Made by a program: the position numbers and the translations under genes. The notes under the pieces were generated by a model that was given only the letters and a program-made list of their open reading frames with translations, had not been told where the DNA came from and did no database searches. From Klebsiella pneumoniae (GTDB lineage: Bacteria; Myxococcota_A; UBA796; SXON01): a DNA stretch of 35,930 bases. This document shows positions 9,084-17,266 of this stretch, in pieces (within the stretch, counting starts at the first letter, position 1; each line of letters starts with the position of its first letter). The stretch lies in NCBI GenBank assembly GCA_945862325.1, contig CAMAXZ010000042.1, positions 1 through 35,930 of the forward strand, read 5' to 3'.

Positions 9084-11137
9084 AACGCCTCCGTGATGCC
9101 GAAGTGGACGGCGATGCGGGACGGCGTCGCCGCGTCCGGATCGCCCGCCGGGCGCTCGATGTCGTCCTGGGTGCCGAGCCTCCAGGCGAGGTCGGCGCGG
9201 AGCGGTCCGATGGGGCTGTCGTAGCGCAGGCCCAGGCCGAGGCTCGGCAGCGGAGGGCTCTCGAGGATCTCGGCCCAGGTGCCCCACACGCGCCCCAGGT
9301 CCACGAACAGGACGGCGCCGAGGCCCCACGGCAGCTTCTTCCGTACCTCGAAGTTTCCGAACGCTTGAACGAGCCCACCCACGGGAACGAGCTCGCACCC
9401 CTCGATCGCCCCGTCGGAGGCGCACGCCGGGTCGCTCCACTGCACCGGCCCGAGGCGGTCGGGCGCCCAACCGCGAACCGTGGTGCCACCACCGAGATAC
9501 AGACGTTCATCCAGCGGGATGCTGTCGAGCCCCCCGTCCGACGGCGGGACCATGAACCCCCCGCCGAGCCGAGCGGCGACGAGCAGATCCGGTCGGCGCG
9601 CACCGAACAACCGGATGACCGGCCGCCACGCCCGGACCTCGCCGCGGGCGCGCAGGAACGCGTAGCGCCCGCCGAAAGGGCCACCCGCTTCGGTCAGGGC
9701 CACGCTCCAGTACCAGCCGCGCGAGGTGCGGATGGGATCGTTGCGGCTGTCCCACGAGAACGTCTGTTCCAACGCCGAGAGGTAGTACGGCTCCTCCGCG
9801 GAGGTACCCCGTGGCGACTCCACGATGTCGTCGATGTCGACCGTCGCTTCGAGGATCTCGAAGTATTCCAGCCGATACGAGAGGCCCATCGAGAAGCCGG
9901 GGAACACCTTCCAGGCGATCGACGGCGAGACCCCGGGCGACCAGTACGAGTACCCGGGCTTGATGTCGGTCGCGACCTCCGCCTCGAGCGCGACGGTCGT
10001 CGGGGGTACCGGGGTGCGCGGCAGCTCGATCCGCGCTCGCGCGTCGGCGACCGGCGTCGGGGAGCGAAGCCCGAATGCGTCGTCTTCGGCGAGGGCCGTC
10101 AGCGAAGCCGCGCCGGCCCGAAGCTCCGACTCGAAGCGCCAGAGCCGCTTGGCGACGTGGTCGTGGGTCCAGGACGCGCCCACCACCGCGGCCGCGCGCC
10201 CGGGCTCGACCTGAATCTCGGGGCCGACCGCCACCTGCTGCACGAGGCCCTTCGAGAGCCGCACCCGGACCGGCACCGTGGCGGCCGTGGGATCCCGCAG
10301 GTCGGGCTCCACCTCGACCACGCTGAACACACGCAGGGCGAACAGGCGGTCGCGCGCCCGGCCGAGGTCGCTCGTCCGGTAGTTGTCGCCCTCGACGAAC
10401 GGCACCGCCGCACGGACCGCGTCGTCGGGGACCCCGGGGACGCGCGGCACGAACACCGGTCCGTAGCGACACACCGGCCCCGTCGCGACGACGAAGGTGA
10501 GGTCGACCGCGTGATCCTCGGGGCGAACGACCACCTCGCTCGTGACCTTCGCGTGCGCGTAGCTCTGTTCGCGGAGGACGTCGGTCATCGCGCGCTCCGA
10601 CGCGCGCCAGGCGTCGGTGTCCCACACGTCGCCCTCGGCGAGGGTGATCGCCGCGAGCACCCGCTTGCGAAGTGGGGCCTGCAGGCCCTCGAGGCCCCGC
10701 ACCGCCGGAGCGGCGGCGAGCGTCGACGGGGCGCCCTGCTCGACCTGCCCGCGCACGCGGTAGCGGCGCAGATCCGCGCCCGGGCGGCCGAGCGGGCGGA
10801 TCTGCCAGCCGACGAAGCGGGCGTCGAAGTACCCGTGGTTGGCGTACCAGACCTCGATGCGCCACGCGTCCTCGTCGAGCTGCCGACGATCGAGGTAGAC
10901 CGGGTCGAACGCCCCGGGCAGGAGCGCCGCGAGCCCGTCCGGGGCGTCGTGCCCCATGGTGTTGCGGAGCGCGCGATCGGTCTGCGGTGCGAGGAGCCCG
11001 GTCAACCCGGGCGGCCGATCGTTGCCGACGAAGTCGATGCCCGCGACGACGTCGCCCGCGCGACGCGCGGCGCACCCTCCGAGCATCACCGCCGCGAGCG
11101 CGGCGAGCGCGGCCTTCCGCGAGAACCGTACGGACAC
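9080..11137 (-). CDS. tamA: TamA-like Omp85 outer-membrane protein with a lipoprotein signal
   Basis: The protein has 685 residues from GTG 11137, preceded by AGGG 5 nt upstream. The signal peptide ends in VMLGGC with Cys22, a clear lipobox. POTRA-like repeats follow to about residue 330 (for example EGDVWDTDAWRASERAMTDV and VEGDNYRTSDLGRARDRLFA). The rest is a 16-strand Omp85 barrel with LYLGGGTTVRGWAPDRLG, the VRGY-type loop motif, and a C-terminal strand ending in Phe. TamA works with TamB, whose gene follows with a 4-nt overlap. Proteobacterial TamA normally has an ordinary Sec signal. A lipidated variant, TamL, is known from Bacteroidetes/Chlorobi. Its role in outer-membrane protein insertion is inferred from the family. 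Confidence 0.87.
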   Translation of the reverse strand: MSVRFSRKAALAALAAVMLGGCAARRAGDVVAGIDFVGNDRPPGLTGLLAPQTDRALRNTMGHDAPDGLAALLPGAFDPVYLDRRQLDEDAWRIEVWYANHGYFDARFVGWQIRPLGRPGADLRRYRVRGQVEQGAPSTLAAAPAVRGLEGLQAPLRKRVLAAITLAEGDVWDTDAWRASERAMTDVLREQSYAHAKVTSEVVVRPEDHAVDLTFVVATGPVCRYGPVFVPRVPGVPDDAVRAAVPFVEGDNYRTSDLGRARDRLFALRVFSVVEVEPDLRDPTAATVPVRVRLSKGLVQQVAVGPEIQVEPGRAAAVVGASWTHDHVAKRLWRFESELRAGAASLTALAEDDAFGLRSPTPVADARARIELPRTPVPPTTVALEAEVATDIKPGYSYWSPGVSPSIAWKVFPGFSMGLSYRLEYFEILEATVDIDDIVESPRGTSAEEPYYLSALEQTFSWDSRNDPIRTSRGWYWSVALTEAGGPFGGRYAFLRARGEVRAWRPVIRLFGARRPDLLVAARLGGGFMVPPSDGGLDSIPLDERLYLGGGTTVRGWAPDRLGPVQWSDPACASDGAIEGCELVPVGGLVQAFGNFEVRKKLPWGLGAVLFVDLGRVWGTWAEILESPPLPSLGLGLRYDSPIGPLRADLAWRLGTQDDIERPAGDPDAATPSRIAVHFGITEAF
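9088..9092 (-). promoter_or_regulatory. Shine-Dalgarno site supporting a CTG start of tamB
   Basis: On the minus strand GGAGG lies 4 nt before the CTG at 9083-9081, inside the end of tamA. No ATG, GTG or TTG is in frame nearby. This site is the main reason for choosing CTG. Confidence 0.5.
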
Positions 11138-11144
11138 GCGACCC

Positions 11145-11161
11145 TGTAACCCCGGCTTACA
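11145..11161. promoter_or_regulatory. Inverted repeat TGTAA-N7-TTACA between tamA and the RND operon
   Basis: A perfect 5+5 bp dyad with a 7-bp spacer lies in the 132-bp divergent region, just upstream of the tamA ribosome binding site. It is locally AT-rich against a GC-rich background. It could be a repressor operator for tamA, the efflux genes, or both. No regulator gene is adjacent. A short stem-loop in the tamA leader is the alternative. Confidence 0.3.
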
Positions 11162-11269
11162 ATCGGGCCGGTCTGCCCCGCGGCGGATCGTCGCCGGCCG
11201 TGACCGGGGCGGTGCCGAGGCGACGCGTGCGATAGGACGACTCGCCACGCCGCCCGGCGGAGAGGTCCC

Positions 11270-12292
11270 ATGATCGTCTTCCTGCTCTCGCTCCTCGCCG
11301 CGTGCGCGCCCGAGGGCACGACGCCCGCCGCGCACGCCGTCGCGGCCCCGGCCGCCCTGCGCACCGCTCGCGCCGAGCCCGTGGCGTGGACGCCGAGCGT
11401 CGAGCTCACCGGCACCCTGGCGCCGATCGCGTCGGTGTACCTCGGCTTCGACGTGCCCGGCCGAATCGAGCGCCTGCTGGTCCAGCGGGGCGCCCGCGTC
11501 GCGCCGTCGCAGCCCGTCGCGCGCCTCGACGCGTCGATCGCGGAGGCCCAGCTCGCGCAGGCCGAGGCCGCCGTCGCGGGCGCCAAGGCGCAGCTCCGCG
11601 GCGCGGAAGCGGCGTTCGCCCGGCTCACCACGCTGCGCGGCGCGGGCGGCGTGTCCGAACAGCAGTACGGAGACGCGGAGGCCGGCGTCGAAGCCGGTCG
11701 CGCCGGCGTGCAACAAGCGGAGGCGGCCGCCCTCCTCGCGCGCACCCACGTCGCGAACCACACGCTCCGGTCTCCCATCGGGGGCGTCGTCACGAACAGC
11801 CCGGACAACGTGGGCGCCATGACCGGCGCCGGCACGCCGGTCTTCGTCATCGAGGATCTTTCTGCGCTCCTGCTGAAGGCGACCGCGCCGGAGTCCGCCG
11901 GCTGGCTGCAGGCCGACATGTCGGCGGAGGTGCTGCTGCCCGGCGGAGCGGTCATCCCCGCGACGGTCACGCGCGTGATCCCGTCCCTCGACCCGCAGAC
12001 GCGCCGAATCCCCGTCGAGGTCCGTGTCGACGCGCCCCCGCCGACCTTGCGGGCCAACGCGTTCGCGCGCGTCCGCGTCACCGGCGCAGCGAACGTCGAC
12101 GCGTGGAAGGTGGCCGAGGCCGCGGTCGTCGCACGCCCCGACTACCGCGTGTACGTCGTCGGGCCCGAGGGGCGCCCGACCGCCGTTTCCGTCGAGGTGC
12201 TCGAGCGCGCCGACGGGGCCGTGGTCGTGCGCGCCGCCCTGACCGACGGCGCCGAGCTCGTGCTCAACCCGCCAGCGGAGCTCGAAGGATGA
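11270..12292 (+). CDS. RND efflux periplasmic adaptor (membrane fusion protein), lipoprotein
   Basis: The 340-residue protein begins MIVFLLSLLAAC, a very short lipoprotein signal with Cys12 and no basic residue. The adaptor layout follows: a barrel/lipoyl half at about 35-80 (TGTLAPIASVYLGFDVPGRIERLLVQRG), a coiled-coil hairpin at 85-165 rich in Ala, Gln and Glu, the second lipoyl half (LRSPIGGVVTNS), then beta-barrel and membrane-proximal domains. It would link the inner-membrane pump to an outer-membrane channel. GGAGAGG lies just upstream of the ATG. The pump gene overlaps its stop by ATGA. No outer-membrane factor gene is nearby, so the pair must use a TolC-like protein encoded elsewhere. 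The substrate is unknown. Confidence 0.93.
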   Translation: MIVFLLSLLAACAPEGTTPAAHAVAAPAALRTARAEPVAWTPSVELTGTLAPIASVYLGFDVPGRIERLLVQRGARVAPSQPVARLDASIAEAQLAQAEAAVAGAKAQLRGAEAAFARLTTLRGAGGVSEQQYGDAEAGVEAGRAGVQQAEAAALLARTHVANHTLRSPIGGVVTNSPDNVGAMTGAGTPVFVIEDLSALLLKATAPESAGWLQADMSAEVLLPGGAVIPATVTRVIPSLDPQTRRIPVEVRVDAPPPTLRANAFARVRVTGAANVDAWKVAEAAVVARPDYRVYVVGPEGRPTAVSVEVLERADGAVVVRAALTDGAELVLNPPAELEG

Positions 12293-15200
12293 GCCTCTCC
12301 GACATCGCCATCGCTCGCCCCGTCTTCACGACGATGATGTCGTTCGCGGTGCTCGTCGTGGGCCTGCTCGCCTTCGGACGCCTGCCCACGGACCTCTACC
12401 CGCCCGTCGACTTCCCGATCCTGACGGTTCAGGTCATCTACCCGGGCGCCGCCCCCGAAGACATCGAGCGGGACGTCACCAAGCCGATCGAGGACGCCGT
12501 CGCCGGCATCGCCGGCATGGACAAGCTCCAGAGCTTCACGCGGGACTCCGTCGCGTTCATGGTCCTTCAGTTCGAGATGGGGACCAACATCGACGCGGCC
12601 ACCAACGCCGTGCGCGATCGCATCGGCGGGCTCGCGAGCGAGCTCCCGGCCGGCGCGGAGCCGCCGATCCTCCAGCAGATCGACGTCGGCGCGCTGCCGG
12701 TCATGGTCGTCGCGCTCGCGTCGGACGGCGGCGTGAACGAGACGCGCGAGCTCGCGGAAGCGCGACTTCGGCCCTTGCTCGAGCAGGTCGGCGGCGTCGG
12801 GGCGGTCAACGTCATCGGCGGGCAAGACCGGGAGATCCATGTCGATCTCGACCTCGACCGCCTCGCCGCGCTCGGGGTGTCGCCCACCTCGGTCGCCGAC
12901 CGCATCGGCTACGAGAACCTCAGCCTCCCGGTCGGCACGTTCGCCGAGGGCCCGTTCGAGGTCGGCATCCGCGCCGAAGGGCAGTACACGTCCGTGGACG
13001 ACCTCGCCGAGACCGTCGTCCACATGACGCCCGACGGCAAGCAGGTTCGCCTGCGCGAGGTCGCCACCATCGGCGACGCGTGGTCCGCCCCGACCCGGTA
13101 CGTGCGGAACAACGGCCGTGACGCCGTCTCGATCGAGGTCGTGAAGCGCTCCGGCGCGAACACCGTCAGCGTGGCCGAAGGCGTGCGCGAGCGCCTGCAC
13201 GAGCTGGTGCCCACCCTCGGAAAGAACGCGTCCTACGAGATCATCTCCGACCAGTCCCGCGACATCGAGGCCAACGCCGAGGAGGTGTGGACGGCGATCT
13301 GGTTCGGCGGCGCGATGGCGGTCGTGGTCATCCTCTTCTTCCTCCTCGACGTGCGCGGCACGATCATCTCCGCGCTGGCGCTGCCCACCTCCGTCATCGG
13401 CACGTTCGCGGCGATGCACGCCATGGGCTTCTCGATCAACATGATGACGTTGCTCGGGCTCTCCCTCGCGATCGGCCTGCTCATCGACGACGCGGTGGTG
13501 GTCCGAGAGAGCATCACCCGCCGGCTCGAGGCCGGAGACTCTCCGGCGGAGGCCGCGTCGCGCGGCACCCGCGAGATCGCCCTCGCCGTGCTCGCCACGA
13601 CCCTGTCCCTCGTGGCCGTGTTCGTGCCCGTCGCGTTCATGGGCGGCATCGTCGGCCAGTTCTTCAAGCAGTTCGGCCTCACGATCGCCGTGTCCGTCAT
13701 GCTCTCGCTCTTCGTGGCGTTCACGCTCGATCCGATGCTCTCCGCCCGCTTCGCCGGCGCCGTGCACCACGGCCGCCGCAAGGGGCTCGCCGGCGTCGTC
13801 GAACGCGTGCTCGACGGGATCGACGAGGCGTACCGGGTCACGCTCGAGGTGGTGCTCCGCAACCAGATCCTCACCGCCGTCGTGGCGGTCGGCATGCTCG
13901 TCGCCGCCGGGGTCGTCGGGGCGCTCCTCCCCGGCGAGTTCGTCCCCAAGGAAGACCGCGGGGAGATCCTCGCCGACCTGCGCCTGCCGGTCGGCTCGTC
14001 GCTCGAGTCCACCGAGGCCGCGGCGACCGTCGCCGAGCGCCGGCTGATGGCGACGCCGGGCATCGAGCGCGTCTACACGATCGTGGGCCACGAGGACCAG
14101 GACAACCGCGCGCGGCTCCGCGTCCGGGTCACCGACAAGCGCGCGCGCGTGGAGCCCCTCGAGCACTTCGAGGCCATCATCCGCGACATCCTCGACGACA
14201 CCCCGCAGAGCACCGTCACCCTCTCGCCACCGGCGATCATCGAGGGGCTCGGCGACTTCCCGCCGATGATGCTCATCCTCCAGGGTCAGGGCAGCCTCGG
14301 TGACCTCCTGACCGAAGCCGAGCGGGTCAAGACGATGCTCGCGGCCGTGCCCGGCGCGTCCGACGTGCGCCTGACGGTCAACGAAGGCCGCCCGGAGCTC
14401 CGGATTCGCGTGAATCGGGCCGTCGCGTCCGATCGTGGCGCGCCGGCCGGGCTCATCGCGGCCACCGCCCGATTCCTCGTCGACGGCAGCATCGCCGGCC
14501 AGCTTCGGGACGGTGGCGCCGAGGCCGCCATCCGGGTGCGGGCCGATCGCCGCCTGGCCGCCGATCGCGCCGCCATCGCCGCGCTGCCGATCCCGAGCCC
14601 CCGCGGCATGGTGTCCCTCGGCGAGGTCGCGGACATCGAGATGGTCGCGGGTGCCTCCGAGATCAACCACTTCAATCGCCTACGATCCGTCACGATCACC
14701 GCGCAGGTGGGCGCCGACGGCGCGCTCGGCACCATCGTCGACAGCTTCTACGCCTCGCTCGCGGGCGCGCCCTTGCGCGAAGGCTACCTGCTCACGCTCG
14801 ACGGGCAGGCCCGCGACATGAAGGACACCGCCGAGGCGATGGGGCTGGCGGTCGGCGTCGCCGCGGTGTTCATCTTCATGGTGCTCGCGAGCCAGTTCGA
14901 GAGCCTACTGCACCCGTTCACCCTGATGATCTCGGTGCCGCTCGCCCTGGTGGGCGCCGTGTTCGCCCTCGCGATCACCGGCAACAGCGTCAGCATGGGC
15001 TCGCAGATCGGCATCATCCTGCTGATGGGCCTGGTCACGAAAAACGCGATCCTCCTCGTGGACGGCGCGCTCCAGGGCATGCGCGACGGGCTGAGCCCGC
15101 CGCAGGCGATCCGGATCGCCGGTCCACGGCGTCTGCGGCCGATCCTCATGACCTCGGCCGCGATGGCGCTCGGCATGATCCCGACCGCCATCGGGACAGG

Positions 15201-15399
15201 CATCGGCGCCGAGTTCCGCGCGCCGATGGCCATCGCCGTCATCGGCGGCGTGTTGTCGAGCACGATCCTGACGCTCTACGTCGTGCCCGTCGCGTTCTTG
15301 TGGATGGAGCGCCTGCGCGAGCTCGGGGCCCGGCTGTCCTCGCCGCGCCGGGTCGTCGTGCGCGAAGCGCCGGTTCCGGTCGCCCACGTCGCCGATTAG
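12289..15399 (+). CDS. RND-family efflux pump, AcrB/MexB type inner-membrane subunit
   Basis: The 1036-residue length is normal for the HAE1 family. The N-terminus, SLSDIAIARPVFTTMM, is the usual amphipathic start before TM1. The proton-relay residues are present: Asp400-Asp401 in TM4 (GLLIDDAVVV) and Lys918 in TM10 (GLVTKNAILLVD). Two large periplasmic loops follow TM1 and TM7. It should export hydrophobic or toxic compounds by proton antiport as a trimer. The start codon overlaps the adaptor stop (ATGA), so the two are translationally coupled. No local regulator is evident. Specificity cannot be read from the sequence. Confidence 0.95.
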   Translation: MSLSDIAIARPVFTTMMSFAVLVVGLLAFGRLPTDLYPPVDFPILTVQVIYPGAAPEDIERDVTKPIEDAVAGIAGMDKLQSFTRDSVAFMVLQFEMGTNIDAATNAVRDRIGGLASELPAGAEPPILQQIDVGALPVMVVALASDGGVNETRELAEARLRPLLEQVGGVGAVNVIGGQDREIHVDLDLDRLAALGVSPTSVADRIGYENLSLPVGTFAEGPFEVGIRAEGQYTSVDDLAETVVHMTPDGKQVRLREVATIGDAWSAPTRYVRNNGRDAVSIEVVKRSGANTVSVAEGVRERLHELVPTLGKNASYEIISDQSRDIEANAEEVWTAIWFGGAMAVVVILFFLLDVRGTIISALALPTSVIGTFAAMHAMGFSINMMTLLGLSLAIGLLIDDAVVVRESITRRLEAGDSPAEAASRGTREIALAVLATTLSLVAVFVPVAFMGGIVGQFFKQFGLTIAVSVMLSLFVAFTLDPMLSARFAGAVHHGRRKGLAGVVERVLDGIDEAYRVTLEVVLRNQILTAVVAVGMLVAAGVVGALLPGEFVPKEDRGEILADLRLPVGSSLESTEAAATVAERRLMATPGIERVYTIVGHEDQDNRARLRVRVTDKRARVEPLEHFEAIIRDILDDTPQSTVTLSPPAIIEGLGDFPPMMLILQGQGSLGDLLTEAERVKTMLAAVPGASDVRLTVNEGRPELRIRVNRAVASDRGAPAGLIAATARFLVDGSIAGQLRDGGAEAAIRVRADRRLAADRAAIAALPIPSPRGMVSLGEVADIEMVAGASEINHFNRLRSVTITAQVGADGALGTIVDSFYASLAGAPLREGYLLTLDGQARDMKDTAEAMGLAVGVAAVFIFMVLASQFESLLHPFTLMISVPLALVGAVFALAITGNSVSMGSQIGIILLMGLVTKNAILLVDGALQGMRDGLSPPQAIRIAGPRRLRPILMTSAAMALGMIPTAIGTGIGAEFRAPMAIAVIGGVLSSTILTLYVVPVAFLWMERLRELGARLSSPRRVVVREAPVPVAHVAD

Positions 15400-15450
15400 C
15401 CGAGGCGGAAGCCCGGACGGCGCCTACGTCTGTCCCGATCGCGGGAGGAC

Positions 15451-15918
15451 ATGTTGAAAGCGACCGTGCTGCTCGAAAAAGACCACGCCGACGTGATGGA
15501 TCGGTTCGACGACTTCGAGGCCGCGGGGGACGCCGAGCGGAAGAAGATCTTCGCGGACGTCCGACAAGCCCTCGAGCTCCATGCGCGGCTCGAAGAAGAG
15601 CTCTTCTACCCGGAGCTCCGCAAGATCCCGGAGCTGGAGGACCGGGTCGCCGAGGCCCTCCAGGAGCACCGCCTCGTGAAGCAGATGCTCGGCGAGCTCG
15701 GCAAGCTCGACCACTTCGGCAAGGACGACCTCGCGAAGGTGAAGGTGCTGCGCGAGAACGTCGCCCACCACGTCGAGGAGGAGGAGGGCGAGCTGTTCGA
15801 AGCCGCGCGCCGTCACTGGGGGGAGGACCAGGACCGAACGCTCGGGAAGCGGCTCGAGGAGCGGAAGCGCCAGCTGCACGGACGCCCGGCCGACGCGCGG
15901 TCGAAGGCGCCCGCCTGA
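15451..15918 (+). CDS. Hemerythrin HHE-domain protein
   Basis: This is a 155-residue cytoplasmic four-helix protein with the HHE-type iron ligand pattern: His12 (EKDHADV), His44 with Glu48 (ELHARLEEELFYPEL), His73 (EHRLVKQML), and His107 with Glu111 (VAHHVEEEEGELF). These residues would form a di-iron site that binds oxygen or senses redox or nitrosative stress. The C-terminal 30 residues are basic and low-complexity. GGGAGG lies directly upstream of the ATG. The gene is alone in its direction and its stop lies only 3 bp from the convergent chalcone-isomerase-like gene. The exact function of such stand-alone domains is usually unknown. Confidence 0.9.
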   Translation: MLKATVLLEKDHADVMDRFDDFEAAGDAERKKIFADVRQALELHARLEEELFYPELRKIPELEDRVAEALQEHRLVKQMLGELGKLDHFGKDDLAKVKVLRENVAHHVEEEEGELFEAARRHWGEDQDRTLGKRLEERKRQLHGRPADARSKAPA

Positions 15919-15921
15919 GCG

Positions 15922-16446
15922 TCACTTGCCGAGGAGGCCGGTCTTGAGCGCTTCCGTCGGCGGCTTGGGACCGAGGTAGATCCCCCACACCATCTTCATG
16001 AACTCCGAGCCGGGGATGGTGACGAGGGGCTTGCCCTTGAGGGACATCGTGGTGCCCGTACCAGGGACATACTCGAAGGTCAGCTCGTCGCCCGAGACGA
16101 CCTGCGCCGGCACGACCGCGAGGAGCTTGTCGATGGACGGCTTCATGGCGCCCGTGGCCTTGTCGCCGAAGCCTTCCATGAAGGTCTCGACCATCTGCTC
16201 GCGCGTCACCTTGGAGTAGATGAACCGCATCACGATGCGCTTCGGCGCGTCGACCTCGATGGCCTGCTTCGCGTCCGCCGTCTTGGAGGGCAGGTACAGG
16301 CCGCAGACGTAGATGTCGAGGAAGTACTTCTCGCGCAGGCCCATGCCGTTGAGCACGACGGGCGCGCCGCCGACCTGCGCGGTGTCCGGGAGGGTGACGC
16401 CGGCGAGGGTGCCGGCGAAGGCGAGAGACGCGAGCGTCAGAAACAT
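15922..16446 (-). CDS. Chalcone-isomerase-like (Chalcone_3) exported protein
   Basis: This 174-residue protein starts at an ATG with GGAG just upstream. A short signal (MFLTLASLAFAGTLA) is followed by the bacterial chalcone-isomerase-like domain: VVLNGMGLREKYFLDIYVCGLYLP near the N-terminus, MRFIYSKVTREQMVETFMEGF in the middle, and SLKGKPLVTIPGSEFMKMVWGIYLGPKP at the end. Bacterial members keep the fold but are not thought to make flavonoids; lipid or fatty-acid binding in the periplasm is a common suggestion. It lies 26 bp downstream of the TauE/SafE gene on the same strand, so they may be co-transcribed. Confidence 0.85.
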   Translation of the reverse strand: MFLTLASLAFAGTLAGVTLPDTAQVGGAPVVLNGMGLREKYFLDIYVCGLYLPSKTADAKQAIEVDAPKRIVMRFIYSKVTREQMVETFMEGFGDKATGAMKPSIDKLLAVVPAQVVSGDELTFEYVPGTGTTMSLKGKPLVTIPGSEFMKMVWGIYLGPKPPTEALKTGLLGK

Positions 16447-16472
16447 GGGGGCTCCAGAAAGAGGCGATCCGC

Positions 16473-17216
16473 CTATAGCAGATCCCACGTCAGGCGCGCG
16501 AGGAGCGCGCTCACGACGACGAGGAAGACCCCGCGGACGAACCCGGCGCCGCGGGTGATGGCGAGGTGCGCGCCGATGCGCGCCCCGGCCACGTTGCAGG
16601 CCGCCATCGGCAGGGCGAGCTCCCAACGGACATGGCCGGCCGACGCGAACGCGAGGATGGCCGCGAGGTTCGTGGCCACGTTGACGACCTTCGCGCCGGC
16701 CGAGGCGGCGAGGAAGTCCATGCCGAGCAGCGCGACGAACGCGAACAGCAGGAAGCTGCCCGTACCGGGCCCGAAGAACCCGTCGTACAGCCCGCAGCCG
16801 GCGCCGATGGCCACGCCGACGAGCGCGCCGCGGGGTGGAGCGCCGCCGGCCGCCCCGAGATCGCGCTTCGCGAAGGTGTACACCGCGACGGCGACGAGGA
16901 GCACGACCGCGAGCGGGCGCATCCACTCCGACGGGAGCACCGTGGCGAGGCGCGCGCCGAGGTACGACCCCACGAACGCCGCGGCCGCCGCCGGCGCCAC
17001 GCGCGCGGCGTCGATGCGCACCGACCCCGCGTACCGCGCGAGCGCGGCGCCCGTCCCGGCGATGGACGACACCTTGTTCGTACCGAGCAGGTCGGGCACG
17101 GGGACGTCGGGGAACAGCACGAAGAGCGCCGGGAGCTGGACGAGGCCGCCCCCGCCCGCGACCGCGTCGACGAAGCCCGCGACGAAGGCGGCGACGCATG
17201 CCAGGACCACGACCAT
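16473..17216 (-). CDS. TauE/SafE family inner-membrane transporter (YfcA type)
   Basis: The 247-residue protein has about seven to eight hydrophobic segments. The family hallmarks are seen in both halves: GFVDAVAGGGGLVQLPAL near residue 15 with LLGTNKVSSIAGT after it, and GLYDGFFGPGTGSFLLFAF in the second half followed by ASAGAKVVNVATNLAAI. Family members move sulfite, sulfoacetate or other sulfur-containing anions across the inner membrane. The true substrate is not shown here. It is divergent from the ArsR-methyltransferase gene, with 50 bp between. Its location beside the methionine-cycle unit fits sulfur metabolism only loosely. Confidence 0.9.
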   Translation of the reverse strand: MVVVLACVAAFVAGFVDAVAGGGGLVQLPALFVLFPDVPVPDLLGTNKVSSIAGTGAALARYAGSVRIDAARVAPAAAAAFVGSYLGARLATVLPSEWMRPLAVVLLVAVAVYTFAKRDLGAAGGAPPRGALVGVAIGAGCGLYDGFFGPGTGSFLLFAFVALLGMDFLAASAGAKVVNVATNLAAILAFASAGHVRWELALPMAACNVAGARIGAHLAITRGAGFVRGVFLVVVSALLARLTWDLL

Positions 17217-17266
17217 CCCGCGCGCCTAACGCCCCGGCGCCACGGCGCGGGTTACCGGGCCTCGCC

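Noticed and set aside
5436..9224. A plus-strand open frame of about 1,262 codons antisense to tamB
   Set aside because: It is low-complexity and Arg/Gly/Asp-rich with no recognisable domain, while the minus strand has the TamB architecture and C-terminal domain.
11270..15399. Complete three-component efflux operon
   Set aside because: Only the adaptor and pump are present; the next gene is a hemerythrin-domain protein and no TolC-like gene lies in the window.
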